Positions 44,922 to 54,451 of a stretch of 64,000 bases of DNA are shown here, one piece after another. Each line of letters begins with the position of its first letter. Position 1 is the stretch's first letter. The notes under the pieces are model-generated. The model searched no databases. It saw nothing but the letters and a program-made list of their open reading frames with translations, and was not told the origin of the DNA. The stretch is from Chitinophagaceae bacterium. Its GTDB lineage: Bacteria > Bacteroidota > Bacteroidia > Chitinophagales > Chitinophagaceae. The stretch lies in assembly GCA_023957575.1 (NCBI GenBank), contig JAMLGU010000002.1:1-64000 (forward strand). The letters are read 5' to 3'. Made by a program: the position numbers and the translations under genes.

Positions 44922-45926
44922 ATGGATAAAGAAATTTTAAAAAGAGAGCAGGCAATAACCCTAATCAAGGACACATTTTCAAAAGAATTGGTAAAGCAAT
45001 TAAATCTGGTGAGAATTTCTTCTCCTTTAATAGTAATGGATGGTACAGGATTGAACGATGATTTGAACGGAATAGAAAGACCGGTTAAATTTCCGGTAAA
45101 ATCATTAAATGAACAAAAAGCAGTAGTAGTTCATTCATTGGCTAAATGGAAACGCCTGAGACTCAAAGAGTTGGATGTAGAAGTAGGCAAAGGAATTCTT
45201 ACTGATATGCGCGCATTGAGGCCCGATGAGGACTACAGCCCCATTCATTCAATTTATGTGGATCAATGGGATTGGGAAAAACATATCGAACCGGAGCACC
45301 GCAACCTTGATTTTTTAAAAAGTGTGGTTGAAAAAATATATACCGTATTGAAACATACCGAGCAGGTGGTGCACGATCATTACAAAAGCATCATGACTTC
45401 GCTTCCCGAAAAGATTACTTTTATTCATACAGAAGAATTACTTCAAAAATATCCTGATGCCACACCTAAAGAAAGAGAAACCTTGGCTGCCAAAGAATAT
45501 GGTGCCATATTTCTGATAGGTATTGGCGGAAAGTTGTCCAATGGCGAGGCGCATGATGGTCGTGCTGCCGATTATGACGACTGGAGTACCAAAAATGATG
45601 AAAACTACAACGGTCTGAATGGTGATATTATCGTTTGGAACCCTGTACTTGAAAGCGCTTTTGAGCTTTCCTCAATGGGCGTTAGAGTGGATAAAAAGGC
45701 GCTACAATACCAATTGAAGGAAAAAAACTGCGAAGACCGTTCTTCATTGATGTTTCATAAAATGCTGCTCAATGGTGAGCTACCGGAAAGTATTGGTGGC
45801 GGCATTGGCCAGTCGAGATTGTGTATGTTTATGCTAAAAGGAAGACATATCGGCGAGGTGCAGGTAAGTGTTTGGTCTAAAAAAGAGCAGGAAACTGCTG
45901 CTTTAGAAGGCATTCACCTGCTGTAA
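44922..45926 (+). CDS. asnA: Aspartate-ammonia ligase (asparagine synthetase A)
   Basis: The 334-residue enzyme resembles class II aminoacyl-tRNA synthetases. Recognisable segments are LVRISSPLIVMDGTGLNDDL, VVHSLAKWKRLRLKEL, DMRALRPDEDYSPIHSIYVD and, at the end, IGGGIGQSRLCMFMLKGRH (the motif 3-like arginine). It makes asparagine from aspartate, ammonia and ATP. Length is typical. A very strong hairpin follows at 45944. Confidence 0.96.
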   Translation: MDKEILKREQAITLIKDTFSKELVKQLNLVRISSPLIVMDGTGLNDDLNGIERPVKFPVKSLNEQKAVVVHSLAKWKRLRLKELDVEVGKGILTDMRALRPDEDYSPIHSIYVDQWDWEKHIEPEHRNLDFLKSVVEKIYTVLKHTEQVVHDHYKSIMTSLPEKITFIHTEELLQKYPDATPKERETLAAKEYGAIFLIGIGGKLSNGEAHDGRAADYDDWSTKNDENYNGLNGDIIVWNPVLESAFELSSMGVRVDKKALQYQLKEKNCEDRSSLMFHKMLLNGELPESIGGGIGQSRLCMFMLKGRHIGEVQVSVWSKKEQETAALEGIHLL

Positions 45927-45943
45927 AACAAAGCAAATAACAT

Positions 45944-45980
45944 AAATGACAAATGCCCCGCTATGGGGCATTTGTCATTT
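45944..45980. terminator. Bidirectional intrinsic terminator between asnA and DUF2795 gene
   Basis: A perfect 16-base-pair stem (AAATGACAAATGCCCC with GGGGCATTTGTCATTT) closes a 5-base loop. It is followed by T-rich sequence on the plus strand and lies between convergent genes. Confidence 0.85.
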
Positions 45981-45995
45981 ATACTTGAAGTTTTT

Positions 45996-46217
45996 TTAAT
46001 ATTCATCTTCATTAAACAGAAAATCCTCATGCGTAGGATAATCGGGCCATATATCTTCAATGGTTTCATATACGTCGCCTTCTTCATCCAATTCCTGAAG
46101 GTTTTCTACCACTTCGATGGGAGCGCCACTACGGATGGCATAGTCAATCAACTCATCTTTGGTTGCAGGCCAGGGAGCGTCTTCAAGGTAAGAAGCTAAT
46201 TCAAGTGTCCAAAACAT
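45996..46217 (-). CDS. DUF2795 domain protein (small, acidic)
   Basis: The 73-residue, strongly acidic protein has the DUF2795 pattern APWPATKDELIDYAIRSGAP followed by VVENLQELDEEGDVYETIED and a Bacteroidota-type tail (IWPDYPTHEDFLFNEDEY). It is conserved in the phylum and has no known function. It is monocistronic. Confidence 0.85.
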   Translation of the reverse strand: MFWTLELASYLEDAPWPATKDELIDYAIRSGAPIEVVENLQELDEEGDVYETIEDIWPDYPTHEDFLFNEDEY

Positions 46218-46420
46218 ATTATTTTAGTTTTAAGAATTAAAAAAATAGAGTTGTTCCAGTTCAATTTTTTTGCAAAAGTAAAGGTATTGTCGAATTTACC
46301 AAATGCTTTTTATCACCTTTCTGCCTCATGCAAAATAATACTGAATTTAGACAAAGAACCTGGTAAAATCGTTGCATTTAAAAATTATAACAGATATTTG
46401 AGGACAAGAAAGAATTTTTA

Positions 46421-47074
46421 ATGATATCGGGAGAAAGAATTTTTAAATCTTATGGCAAAATTGAAGTGCTGAAGGGGGTAGATATTGCCATAAAAGCAGG
46501 CGAAGTAGTTTCAATTGTAGGCCCATCCGGCAGTGGCAAAAGCACCCTGTTGCATATCTTGGGCACACTTGACAAAGCCGATTCGGGTAAAGTAACCATG
46601 AACGGAACCGCCATCAGTTCATTAAACGGGAATAAACTGGCTTCTTTCAGAAATAAAAATATTGGTTTCGTATTTCAGTTTCATCATCTGTTGCCTGAGT
46701 TTTCGGCGCTGGAAAATGTGTGCATACCCGGATGGCTTGCCGGTAAAAAAAAGAAAGAGGTCGAAAAGAACGCCAGAGAACTGTTAGAAATATTAGGCGT
46801 AGCCCACCGCCTCGAAAACAAACCAAGCGAACTAAGCGGTGGCGAACAACAGAGGGTAGCCGTAGCCCGCGCGCTTATCAACCGTCCTGCTATCGTTTTT
46901 GCCGACGAACCTACAGGCAATTTAGACACTACGAATGCCCGTGAACTACATGACCTGTTTTTCGACCTGAGAAACCGTTTTGAGCAAACCTTTCTGATCG
47001 TTACCCACAATGAAGAGCTGGCACACCTGAGCGACCGTATTTTGCACATGAAAGACGGATTGATTATTGAATAG
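46421..47074 (+). CDS. lolD: LolD-like ABC transporter ATP-binding protein
   Basis: The 217-residue ATPase has Walker [16 protein letters not shown] (about 34-48), Q-loop [17 protein letters not shown], signature [16 protein letters not shown] and Walker [13 protein letters not shown]. The [10 protein letters not shown] motif and short length match the LolD branch, which powers release of lipoproteins from the inner membrane. No permease gene is adjacent, so the partner (LolC/E-type) is encoded elsewhere; a MacB-type partner is possible. Confidence 0.82.
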   Translation: MISGERIFKSYGKIEVLKGVDIAIKAGEVVSIVGPSGSGKSTLLHILGTLDKADSGKVTMNGTAISSLNGNKLASFRNKNIGFVFQFHHLLPEFSALENVCIPGWLAGKKKKEVEKNARELLEILGVAHRLENKPSELSGGEQQRVAVARALINRPAIVFADEPTGNLDTTNARELHDLFFDLRNRFEQTFLIVTHNEELAHLSDRILHMKDGLIIE

Positions 47075-47089
47075 AGCGCTATTGATTGT

Positions 47090-47647
47090 TTACACCCTCG
47101 CCCGCCAGGGTATTTCGGCAATATTGTTTTGATGTGCCACATATCTGGCAAGCATAAACAAATAGTCGCTGAGTCTGTTCAGATATTTCACGATTATCGG
47201 ATCCACCTTTTCTTCCTCACCCAATCTGATTACACATCGTTCTGCCCTTCTGCATACACAGCGTGCAATGTGCAGGTGAGAAATACTGACAGCGCCTCCG
47301 GGCAGAATAAATGATTTCATTACCGGTAATATGTCATTCATTTTATCTATCTCGGTTTCCAGAAGCTTACAATCTTCTTCATGCAAATCGGGTAAAGACA
47401 TTTTGGTAGCTTTATCGGGGTCGCAGGCAAGTTCTGAACCAATTGTAAATAACCTGTCCTGAATTTCGTATAAAACAGCCTTGGTTTCTGCATCACTCAG
47501 CAAATCTTTGCATAATCCGATATAAGAATTCAGTTCATCTACCGTACCATAAGCCTCGATACGCACATCACCTTTTGAAACTTTTTTACCTCCAATGAGC
47601 GAGGTAGTACCTTTGTCGCCTGTTTTTGTATATATTTTTATAGACAT
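47090..47647 (-). CDS. ATP:cob(I)alamin adenosyltransferase, PduO type
   Basis: The 185-residue protein has the conserved KIYTKTGDKGTTSLIGGKKV (ATP-binding N-terminus), RIEAYGTVDELNSYIG, FILPGGAVSISHLHIARCVC with the arginine of the active site, RRAERCV and NRLSDYLFMLARY. It forms adenosylcobalamin from cobalamin and ATP as a trimer. It is convergent with lolD (15-base gap). No cobalamin riboswitch is seen upstream. Confidence 0.94.
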   Translation of the reverse strand: MSIKIYTKTGDKGTTSLIGGKKVSKGDVRIEAYGTVDELNSYIGLCKDLLSDAETKAVLYEIQDRLFTIGSELACDPDKATKMSLPDLHEEDCKLLETEIDKMNDILPVMKSFILPGGAVSISHLHIARCVCRRAERCVIRLGEEEKVDPIIVKYLNRLSDYLFMLARYVAHQNNIAEIPWRARV

Positions 47648-47680
47648 TAATATAAAAAATAAAAAGATTGAAATTTAAAA

Positions 47681-48388
47681 TTATTTACTTCCCAGTTCTG
47701 CCATCTCCATCGCCCTATCACTCTCCACCACTCCATCGCGCAACCTGATGATTCTTTGCGAATATTTGGCAATATCTTCTTCGTGCGTTACCAGTACCAC
47801 CGTGTTACCATTGTCATGAATTTTATTGAAGATGTCCATTATTTCGTAAGACGTTTTGGAATCCAGATTACCTGTTGGTTCATCGGCCAGAATAATAGCC
47901 GGATCGTTTACCAATGCCCGTGCTATAGCTACCCGCTGGCATTGTCCACCGCTCATTTCGTTAGGCTTGTGGTGCGATCTGTCGGTAAGGTTTACCATCT
48001 CCAAAACCTCCATAGCCTTGTCTTTTCTTTCGTTTTTGCCCACGCCGGCATATATAAGCGGCAATGCCACATTTTCGAGCGCCGTTAGTCTTGGCAGCAG
48101 ATTGAACTGCTGAAATACAAAACCTATTTCTTTATTACGAATTTCGGCTAACGAATCATCATCCATCTTGCTCACATCATGATTATTAAGGACATAAGTG
48201 CCGTTTGTAGGCGTATCTAAGCAACCGAGTATATTCATCAAGGTGCTTTTTCCGCTACCGGATGGGCCCATCAGCGCTACATACTCATTTTTATGTATGT
48301 CCAGCGTGATGCCTTTCAGCACTTTCAATTCCATTTGCCCCATGAAATAGCTTTTTCTAAGATCCTGTAAATGAATGATTGCGGACAT
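47681..48388 (-). CDS. ABC transporter ATP-binding protein, MacB/LolD-like
   Basis: The 235-residue ATPase has Walker [17 protein letters not shown]-loop [17 protein letters not shown], signature [15 protein letters not shown] and Walker [16 protein letters not shown]. The opening [20 protein letters not shown] is typical of MacB-type ATPases (drug, peptide or lipoprotein export). The permease is not adjacent. It is upstream of the adenosyltransferase gene by 33 bases on the same strand, so the two may be co-transcribed, though no functional link is obvious. Confidence 0.88.
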   Translation of the reverse strand: MSAIIHLQDLRKSYFMGQMELKVLKGITLDIHKNEYVALMGPSGSGKSTLMNILGCLDTPTNGTYVLNNHDVSKMDDDSLAEIRNKEIGFVFQQFNLLPRLTALENVALPLIYAGVGKNERKDKAMEVLEMVNLTDRSHHKPNEMSGGQCQRVAIARALVNDPAIILADEPTGNLDSKTSYEIMDIFNKIHDNGNTVVLVTHEEDIAKYSQRIIRLRDGVVESDRAMEMAELGSK

Positions 48389-48562
48389 ATTGTACGTATA
48401 ATTTAACTTTGTTTCTCTGCTTTTAAAATGTATTCCTGTCTGATAAATTACTTACCTACTACAATTGAAAGTGATAATTAGTTCAGATAAAATAATTCGT
48501 CCTTTACAACAATTTATGATCCAAAGGTAAATAAAAACAAAAGCGTTGACATAAAAAACAGA

Positions 48563-49651
48563 TTATTCGGCGATATCCATCCAAAGTGCGCCGCCGATAC
48601 TGTTTTTAGATGCTCCGGTAACCGAACACAGCACGTTTACCTCTTCTCTCCAGCGTAGCACTCCAATCAAAGCCATAATCATGGCTTCTTTATAATTTAC
48701 CAAAAGGGTATCGGGTACTACTACCTCAATATTTTCTTCTTTCAGTAAATCCTGAATTCGTTCTGTAAGAAAGTTATTGAGCGCCCCGCCACCGGTTATC
48801 AATAACCTTGCATTGTCTTTTTTATTATCATCCATTCGAACAGCGTCTTTTATCTGTAAAGCAATGTGTTCGACATAAGTGCGTAATAAATCATCGATAG
48901 GTTGATTATACTTTTTTACAATGGGATAAACAGTTTCAATTCCAAAACTATTGGCCAATGATTTTGGAAAAGGCAATTTATAATACTCCAGTTGATTTAA
49001 TTCTTCCAACAAGGGCGCTATCAGTTTTCCCGCACGCGCCATTTCGCCACCCGCATCATAATCTTTCCCTATATCATTAGCCAGCATATTTAATACGCGA
49101 TTGGCAGCGCATATATCAAAAGCAATATAGGAGTCAGAATTAAACGAAATATTGGCTATTCCGCCGATATTCAGAAAATATTGATAATCATTCAGCAGGA
49201 GTTTTTCACCTATTGGCACAATTGGTGCACCCTGCCCACCCAGCGCCACATCCATAGCCCTCAAATCGCTTACTACCGGCAGGTGCGTAGTGGCTGCTAT
49301 TGCAGCGCCATCACCCAACTGGGCTGTCATCCTTTTACCGGGTACATGAAAGGTAGTATGCCCGTGAGAAGCAATTAAGGAGACTTTGTAATGGAGTTGA
49401 TTGTTTTCAATAAAACGATTTACCATTTCACCGAGATAATGGCCATAAGCTGTGTGCAAAAGCTGGTAGTCCAAAGCATTGAGGTTTGTGGCATTCTTCA
49501 GTTTTTCCGTCCACTCGGGTGTGTATTCATAGCAGTCGGCCCTTAACATTTTATAAGTCCAATTCCCACCATTTTCTTCAAACTCTACGAAGGCTATATC
49601 TAATCCGTCCAGCGAGCTTCCACTCATTAAGCCAATAGCGCGATAAATCAT
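48563..49651 (-). CDS. anmK: Anhydro-N-acetylmuramic acid kinase
   Basis: The 362-residue sugar kinase of the ASKHA fold begins IGLMSGSSLDGLDIAFVEFE, has SHGHTTFHVPG, AQLGDGAAIAATT, FLNIGGIANISFN and ITGGGALNNFLTERIQDLL. It phosphorylates and opens 1,6-anhydro-MurNAc released from peptidoglycan, feeding cell-wall recycling. Length is typical. The IS4-family element has inserted 56 bases upstream of its start and may have altered its promoter. Confidence 0.94.
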   Translation of the reverse strand: MIYRAIGLMSGSSLDGLDIAFVEFEENGGNWTYKMLRADCYEYTPEWTEKLKNATNLNALDYQLLHTAYGHYLGEMVNRFIENNQLHYKVSLIASHGHTTFHVPGKRMTAQLGDGAAIAATTHLPVVSDLRAMDVALGGQGAPIVPIGEKLLLNDYQYFLNIGGIANISFNSDSYIAFDICAANRVLNMLANDIGKDYDAGGEMARAGKLIAPLLEELNQLEYYKLPFPKSLANSFGIETVYPIVKKYNQPIDDLLRTYVEHIALQIKDAVRMDDNKKDNARLLITGGGALNNFLTERIQDLLKEENIEVVVPDTLLVNYKEAMIMALIGVLRWREEVNVLCSVTGASKNSIGGALWMDIAE

Positions 49652-49706
49652 ATTTATTTAATTTTTTATTTATAATACACTTTAATTAAAATCTGTTATT
49701 TCACCT

Positions 49707-51107
49707 CACTGCGATCCGAACTTTTTCAAAAAAGGATGATTTGACCCAACGAAAGTATTGATTTTACTGTATTTGTAAACTGATTTCTCGGAATAAAAGT
49801 CCGTTATTAAAAATTAAATGATTTCTGACAATTTGGCTTATTGGGTTTTCCTCTTGCTTTTACTGCGCCTTCTTTTATTTGGTTGCATACCTAATCAAGG
49901 CTGTGGTAATAGGTTAAGCAAAAACGGATTTTTTCACACAGATTACTAAATGCCTGTGCGCCTTTTGCGATACAGCGCTTTATCAATTCTAATAAAAGAT
50001 AGGTAATGAGCGCTATATAAATCTGAGATTTTACAGCGTTTTCGCTTGTGCCTGTAAATGTTTTTACCAGTAAATTTTGCTTTAGTTGCTTAAAAAATAT
50101 TTCAACATCCCATCTGGCTTTGTATAAGGCTGCAATGGTAGATGCTGCCCATCTCAATTCCTGGGTAATAATTTCTAACTGAACATCTTTTTCACTATCA
50201 TACACTACTATCCGGCGTAACGTTACCTGGTCAATGCCTACTTCGATGGCCTTTTTGCCGGTAAGCCGGATTAATTCATCCTTAAGTATATGCTGGTCTT
50301 TATCAACCGGTAATTCTTTTTCACAAATGCTTTCATATACTGTATTGTCTTTTATTCTGGTTACAAATACGTTATCAGCATTAATGCGTTGCATCATTAA
50401 ACTGAAATCAAAATAGCCTTTATCTTCTACAATAATAGTTCCCGGTGCAAATACTGTTTGCGGATGACCGCGTTTATCATGCACAGCCGCTTCGCCTATA
50501 TTTACCAGATCAGGAAGCATAAGCGCATGATCCAAACAGGTATGTATTTTTATGCCTCCTTTAGCTGTCCGGAACTTCGCCCATTCAAATAAGCTCAAAC
50601 ATAAGCTGATAGTGGTGCTGTCTATTATCTTAATCACTTTACCTTTTATCTCTTCTATATCCATTGCTTTACCATGTCTCAGTAACAGATTGCTATAATG
50701 AGAGAGCAATTTGTAATACATCGTTTCAAATACCTTCCAGCTTCGTTTTGCATTGCCGTCACTCATCGTACTTCTGGCGGGGCTTTGTTGTAATCCTAAG
50801 TCTCCAATAAAGGTGGTGTTTACAGCAATGGCGGTACTTATATCGCTTAAAGTCAGGCATTTATTCAGCTGTCCGAACATTTGAGAGACCAGTTGATCGT
50901 AAGTCTTATATTTACTACAGAATTTATCACTTTTATGTTTAGCTATACTGCTTTGCAAAATAGAATTAGGAATAAGCTCTAAAATTTGTTTTATAATTGG
51001 CTTCTTGTTACTTTTATTACGAGTAAATAGTCCCATATATTTATGAAATTTTGTCACCTCAAAGATAATATGGGCTATTTTCTTTTTTTAACTTCCGGAT
51101 GGTAGTG
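49707..51107 (-). mobile_element. IS4-family insertion sequence, copy 2 (1401 bp, inverted)
   Basis: Ends are CACTACCATCCG (at 51107, reverse complement) and CACTGCGATCCG (at 49707). A perfect 9-base target duplication ATTTCACCT flanks it (49698-49706 and 51108-51116). It is nearly identical to copy 1: the differences I found are one in each terminus, one silent change, and one nonsense change in the transposase. It lies between anmK and upp. Confidence 0.95.
49891..51057 (-). pseudogene. IS4-family transposase, C-terminally truncated by a nonsense codon
   Basis: The protein is identical to copy 1 through residue 388 (HSLD) and then stops at a TAG (49891-49893 on the plus strand as CTA) where copy 1 has TAT (Tyr). 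The 28 lost residues follow the complete DDE domain and are basic. Catalysis could survive, but the protein may be impaired. The rest of the frame downstream is still open, so the stop is recent. Confidence 0.9.
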
Positions 51108-51209
51108 ATTTCACCTAAAAATTTCCATAATTCAGAAAAAATCACATAAAAAATTTCTGTAGGTTTGCCAAAAATAAAAAGAATAACTATCTGCCGGATT
51201 ATTGACCAT

Positions 51210-51217
51210 TAAATTTG
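51210..51217 (+). promoter_or_regulatory. -7 box of upp, leaderless-type
   Basis: TAAATTTG is a perfect TAnnTTTG box ending 6 bases before the ATG at 51224, so the transcript would start at or next to the start codon. A well-spaced -33 TTG is not evident. Confidence 0.45.
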
Positions 51218-51223
51218 AGCATT

Positions 51224-51874
51224 ATGATAATAAATCTTAGCGAAAAGCATAGTTTGTTGAGCAACTGGGTGAGCGAACTCAGAGATGTGGAAGTTCAAAA
51301 TGACCGAATGCGTTTTCGCCGTAATTTAGAAAGAATCGGTGAGATAATTGCCTATGAAATCAGTAAAACACTGCCTTATGAAGTAAAAGAAACTCAAACG
51401 CCTTTGGGCGCTTCAGATTGTAAACTATTGGCAGAGCAACCTGTATTGGCAACTATCCTAAGAGCCGGACTGCCATTACATCAGGGGCTTTTGAATTATT
51501 TTGACAAAGCAGATAGCGCTTTCATTTCAGCCTATCGAAAGCACGGCAGCGATGGTAATTTTGAAATCAGTGTGGAATACCTCAGCAGTCCCGATATTGA
51601 AGGCCGTACCTTAATAATTTCGGACCCGATGCTGGCAACAGGCGCCTCATTGGTAAAAACCATTCAGTTCTTTCTGGATGAAGGAAAGCCAAAGGAAATA
51701 CATGTGGCTGCAGCAATAGCCGCCACTGAGGGTATTGAATATCTAATGCGCGAAATTCCGGAGGTAAAACTCTGGTGTGGCGATATTGATGAGGAATTGA
51801 CAGCCAAAGGATATATCGTTCCCGGCTTAGGTGATGCAGGAGATCTGGCTTTTGGCCCAAAAACCCAATACTGA
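51224..51874 (+). CDS. upp: Uracil phosphoribosyltransferase
   Basis: The protein has 216 residues from ATG 51224 (the frame also includes a TTG three codons earlier). It converts uracil and PRPP to UMP for pyrimidine salvage. The PRPP-binding loop is TLIISDPMLATGASLVKTIQ (about 130-149). LRAGLPLHQGLLNYFDKADS and PGLGDAGDLAFG at the C-terminus are conserved in the family. The IS4 copy 2 target duplication ends 108 bases upstream. Confidence 0.92.
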   Translation: MIINLSEKHSLLSNWVSELRDVEVQNDRMRFRRNLERIGEIIAYEISKTLPYEVKETQTPLGASDCKLLAEQPVLATILRAGLPLHQGLLNYFDKADSAFISAYRKHGSDGNFEISVEYLSSPDIEGRTLIISDPMLATGASLVKTIQFFLDEGKPKEIHVAAAIAATEGIEYLMREIPEVKLWCGDIDEELTAKGYIVPGLGDAGDLAFGPKTQY

Positions 51875-51958
51875 TTTAACTTTTATGAAATAGTTTTAAA
51901 CAAAATATTATCAAACCTGTTTTTTTGACCTTCTGATTTAATTATTAAAAAACAAAAC

Positions 51959-53605
51959 ATGATAAAGGCAATAAGAAAAAGTTTACCATTTATACTTATT
52001 CTTATCATAACCTTTATTTTTTCGTGTCGGAAACAAAAACCTGAAATTACAATCGAAATTTCGCCTGACCCGATGGCTGTTCCGGTGGCCAATAAAACAC
52101 CCCGAAAAGCGAGTGTGAGAATAAAAGGCACTAATGATACATCCATCAAAGTGAGATGGAGCAGCGAAAACAGCGCTATTGCAAAAGTTACCGACGACGG
52201 GCTCATTACAGGAATATCTGTAGGCGAAACAAATATAATTGCCACCTTAGCAAACGGAAACGGCATTGCCAAAGGACGGTTAATTATATATGATACGCTT
52301 GACTACAAACTGCGCATTACATTGAAAGACAAAGGTCCTGTAAAATACTCTTTAAGCAAACCTCAGGATTTTCTTTCTGCAAGGGCGATTGCCAAAAGAA
52401 ACAAAATGTCTATAGCCATTGATTCTGCTGATATACCCATTGCATCGGATTATCTTAGCCAAATAGAAAAGGCAGGCGGTAAAATTGTTACACAGAGCAA
52501 ATGGCTAAAAACAGTGAGCGTTCAGGTAAGCGATCAATCATTTATCGAAAAATTTCGTGCGCTTCCGTTTGTAAAAGAAGTAGCTCCCATCTGGTTGGGT
52601 AAAAAGGATACAACCGCTTATCTTAAAACATTAGTAAATATATCATTTTCTACTGCTCCGCGAAGTGTAGCATCTCCAGAATACTTTGGCGTGGCTTGGG
52701 ATAACATAAGGCAGAACAACGGTCAGGCATTGCACGACAGTGGATACAAAGGTCAGGGTATGGAAATAGCCGTTATAGATGCTGGTTTTAAAGACTTAAT
52801 GAATAATCCCATACTTAAAAACATCAACATAAAAGGTTCTAAATCATTTATTTACGAAAAATTCAATCCATTTAATTATGGAAACCATGGCGTGTATGTA
52901 ACCTCCTGTATGGCTACCAATAAAGCCAACTCTTTTGTGGGTACAGCTCCCGAAGCAGCTTATTGGTTATTGATGACCGAGGATGAGGATACTGAGTTTC
53001 CGGTAGAGGAGGACTATCTGGTTGCTGCATTGGAATATGCTGATAGTGTGGGTGCTAATGCTGCAAATATTTCTTTAGGTTATATCGGTTTCGACAAATC
53101 ATTTCCGGCCTACAAATTTGAAGACATGAACGGCAACACTGCTTTTGCCTCCCGGGGAGCCAATATAGCCGCCGATAAAGGGCTGCTGGTTGTAGTTGCT
53201 GCCGGTAATGACCGAAGTTGGGTAGGCACACCCGCAGATGCACCCGGTGTGTTAACTGTAGGCGGTATTGATAAAAACGGTAACATTAGTTCTTTCAGTT
53301 CTTATGGAATTACCATCGACCAACGTGTAAAGCCCGATGTATTGGCTTTGGCTACCGGCGATGCTTTAGTAAGCCTTAGCGGCGCCTACGGGTCTGGTAA
53401 TGGCACCTCCTTTGCCAGCCCTGTTATGTGTGGGCTTGCTACTTGTCTATGGCAGGCTTACCCCAAACTGAGTAATAAAGACATCATCAGTGTAATCAGG
53501 CAATCCGGTAATCGTTACATTGCTCCCCTTATGCCTTTCGGATATGGTGTTGCCGACATGCAGAAAGCGATGCAGTTGGCCAAGGCATTGTCAGAAAGTA
53601 AATAG
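51959..53605 (+). CDS. Subtilisin-like serine peptidase (S8), lipoprotein with Ig-like domain
   Basis: The 548-residue protein has a lipoprotein signal (IFSC, Cys23), a bacterial Ig-like (BIG_2) domain (about 35-112, WSSENSAIAKVTDDGLITGI) and an inhibitor-like linker. The S8 domain has Asp in EIAVIDAGF (about 272), His in YGNHGVYVTS (about 309) and Ser in GNGTSFASPVMCG (about 484), with AAGN forming the oxyanion region. It is probably anchored on the outer membrane surface or periplasm. Confidence 0.9.
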   Translation: MIKAIRKSLPFILILIITFIFSCRKQKPEITIEISPDPMAVPVANKTPRKASVRIKGTNDTSIKVRWSSENSAIAKVTDDGLITGISVGETNIIATLANGNGIAKGRLIIYDTLDYKLRITLKDKGPVKYSLSKPQDFLSARAIAKRNKMSIAIDSADIPIASDYLSQIEKAGGKIVTQSKWLKTVSVQVSDQSFIEKFRALPFVKEVAPIWLGKKDTTAYLKTLVNISFSTAPRSVASPEYFGVAWDNIRQNNGQALHDSGYKGQGMEIAVIDAGFKDLMNNPILKNINIKGSKSFIYEKFNPFNYGNHGVYVTSCMATNKANSFVGTAPEAAYWLLMTEDEDTEFPVEEDYLVAALEYADSVGANAANISLGYIGFDKSFPAYKFEDMNGNTAFASRGANIAADKGLLVVVAAGNDRSWVGTPADAPGVLTVGGIDKNGNISSFSSYGITIDQRVKPDVLALATGDALVSLSGAYGSGNGTSFASPVMCGLATCLWQAYPKLSNKDIISVIRQSGNRYIAPLMPFGYGVADMQKAMQLAKALSESK

Positions 53606-53649
53606 ATGATATGGCAGATGATAATCTTAGAAAAATTATAGCTCTGAAT

Positions 53650-54084
53650 TTATTTAAGTGGAACCACCATTACCGGTACTGCCGAATGTTTGATAACATA
53701 CTCTGAAACACTACCCAAAATAAGATATGACAAACCGGTGCGACCATGAGTTCCCATCACTATAAGGTCGGCTTCCCAATTCTTGGCAATCATAACTATT
53801 TCCTTTTTGGGAAATCCTTCTGATGTAAAACGAGTAATTTCTCCGGCATCGGGGTAGCTTTTCACCAACTTATCAATCACCCTATTTGCCTTTGTTAATG
53901 ATTTATTTTGAGTGCTTTCAGATATTCTTCCCGTTTCGGGAATAACAGGTTCTTTCATAATATCGATGATATAAGCAACGCCTACCGATGCGTTGAGCGC
54001 TTGTGCGAGTTCAAAACCTTTTTTAGCGGCATTCATAGAATGTGGACTATTGTCAATGGCGATTAGAATTCGTTGAAATTGCAT
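53650..54084 (-). CDS. Universal stress protein (UspA family)
   Basis: The 144-residue protein begins RILIAIDNSPHSMNAAKKGF and ends with GTHGRTGLSYLILGSVSEYV, the G-x2-G-x9-G-S/T ATP-binding motif of ATP-binding Usp proteins. Single-domain, cytoplasmic; role in stress survival is general to the family. It is convergent with the subtilase gene (44 bases apart). Confidence 0.93.
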   Translation of the reverse strand: MQFQRILIAIDNSPHSMNAAKKGFELAQALNASVGVAYIIDIMKEPVIPETGRISESTQNKSLTKANRVIDKLVKSYPDAGEITRFTSEGFPKKEIVMIAKNWEADLIVMGTHGRTGLSYLILGSVSEYVIKHSAVPVMVVPLK

Positions 54085-54451
54085 TACTTATAAATTAAAA
54101 GTGATCTAAAATATAATATTTCCATAGCTCATAACAAAGTTAACAAACAATAAAGGCATTAGAAAATTATTTAGTAAAAGTATTGTCAGATTTTAGATGA
54201 TTTTAATCAGGTTTTTTTAAACAAATACTTATCATTACTTATTTTTTGTGATTATTTTTTATCAGTCAATCATTTTAATTGAAAATTTTCTACCAAAATG
54301 AAGTTTTTCAATTCGAAAATTGTTTTTTATCGTTTACTTTTCTCTTAACTTCTCTATCAACATTCATTTAAAAATTAAGAAGAGCATGAATTTGCTCCTA
54401 AGAGCGTATTTTTGTATTTTAGAAAAGTGAGTATCAGGACAAACAACAACT
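54085..54451. promoter_or_regulatory. Intergenic region with serC promoter
   Basis: An AT-rich gap of 367 bases between the divergent usp and serC genes. TATTTTTG (54407-54414) matches TAnnTTTG 37 bases before the serC ATG; a good -33 element is not obvious. The middle (54180-54360) shows no gene. Confidence 0.5.

Noticed and set aside
47648..47680. Cobalamin riboswitch before the adenosyltransferase gene
   Set aside because: The gap is only 33 bases, with no room for the B12 box or its folds.
22559..51107. A 26 kb inversion between the two IS copies having already happened
   Set aside because: Copy 2 keeps a matching target duplication on both sides, which an inversion through it would have separated.
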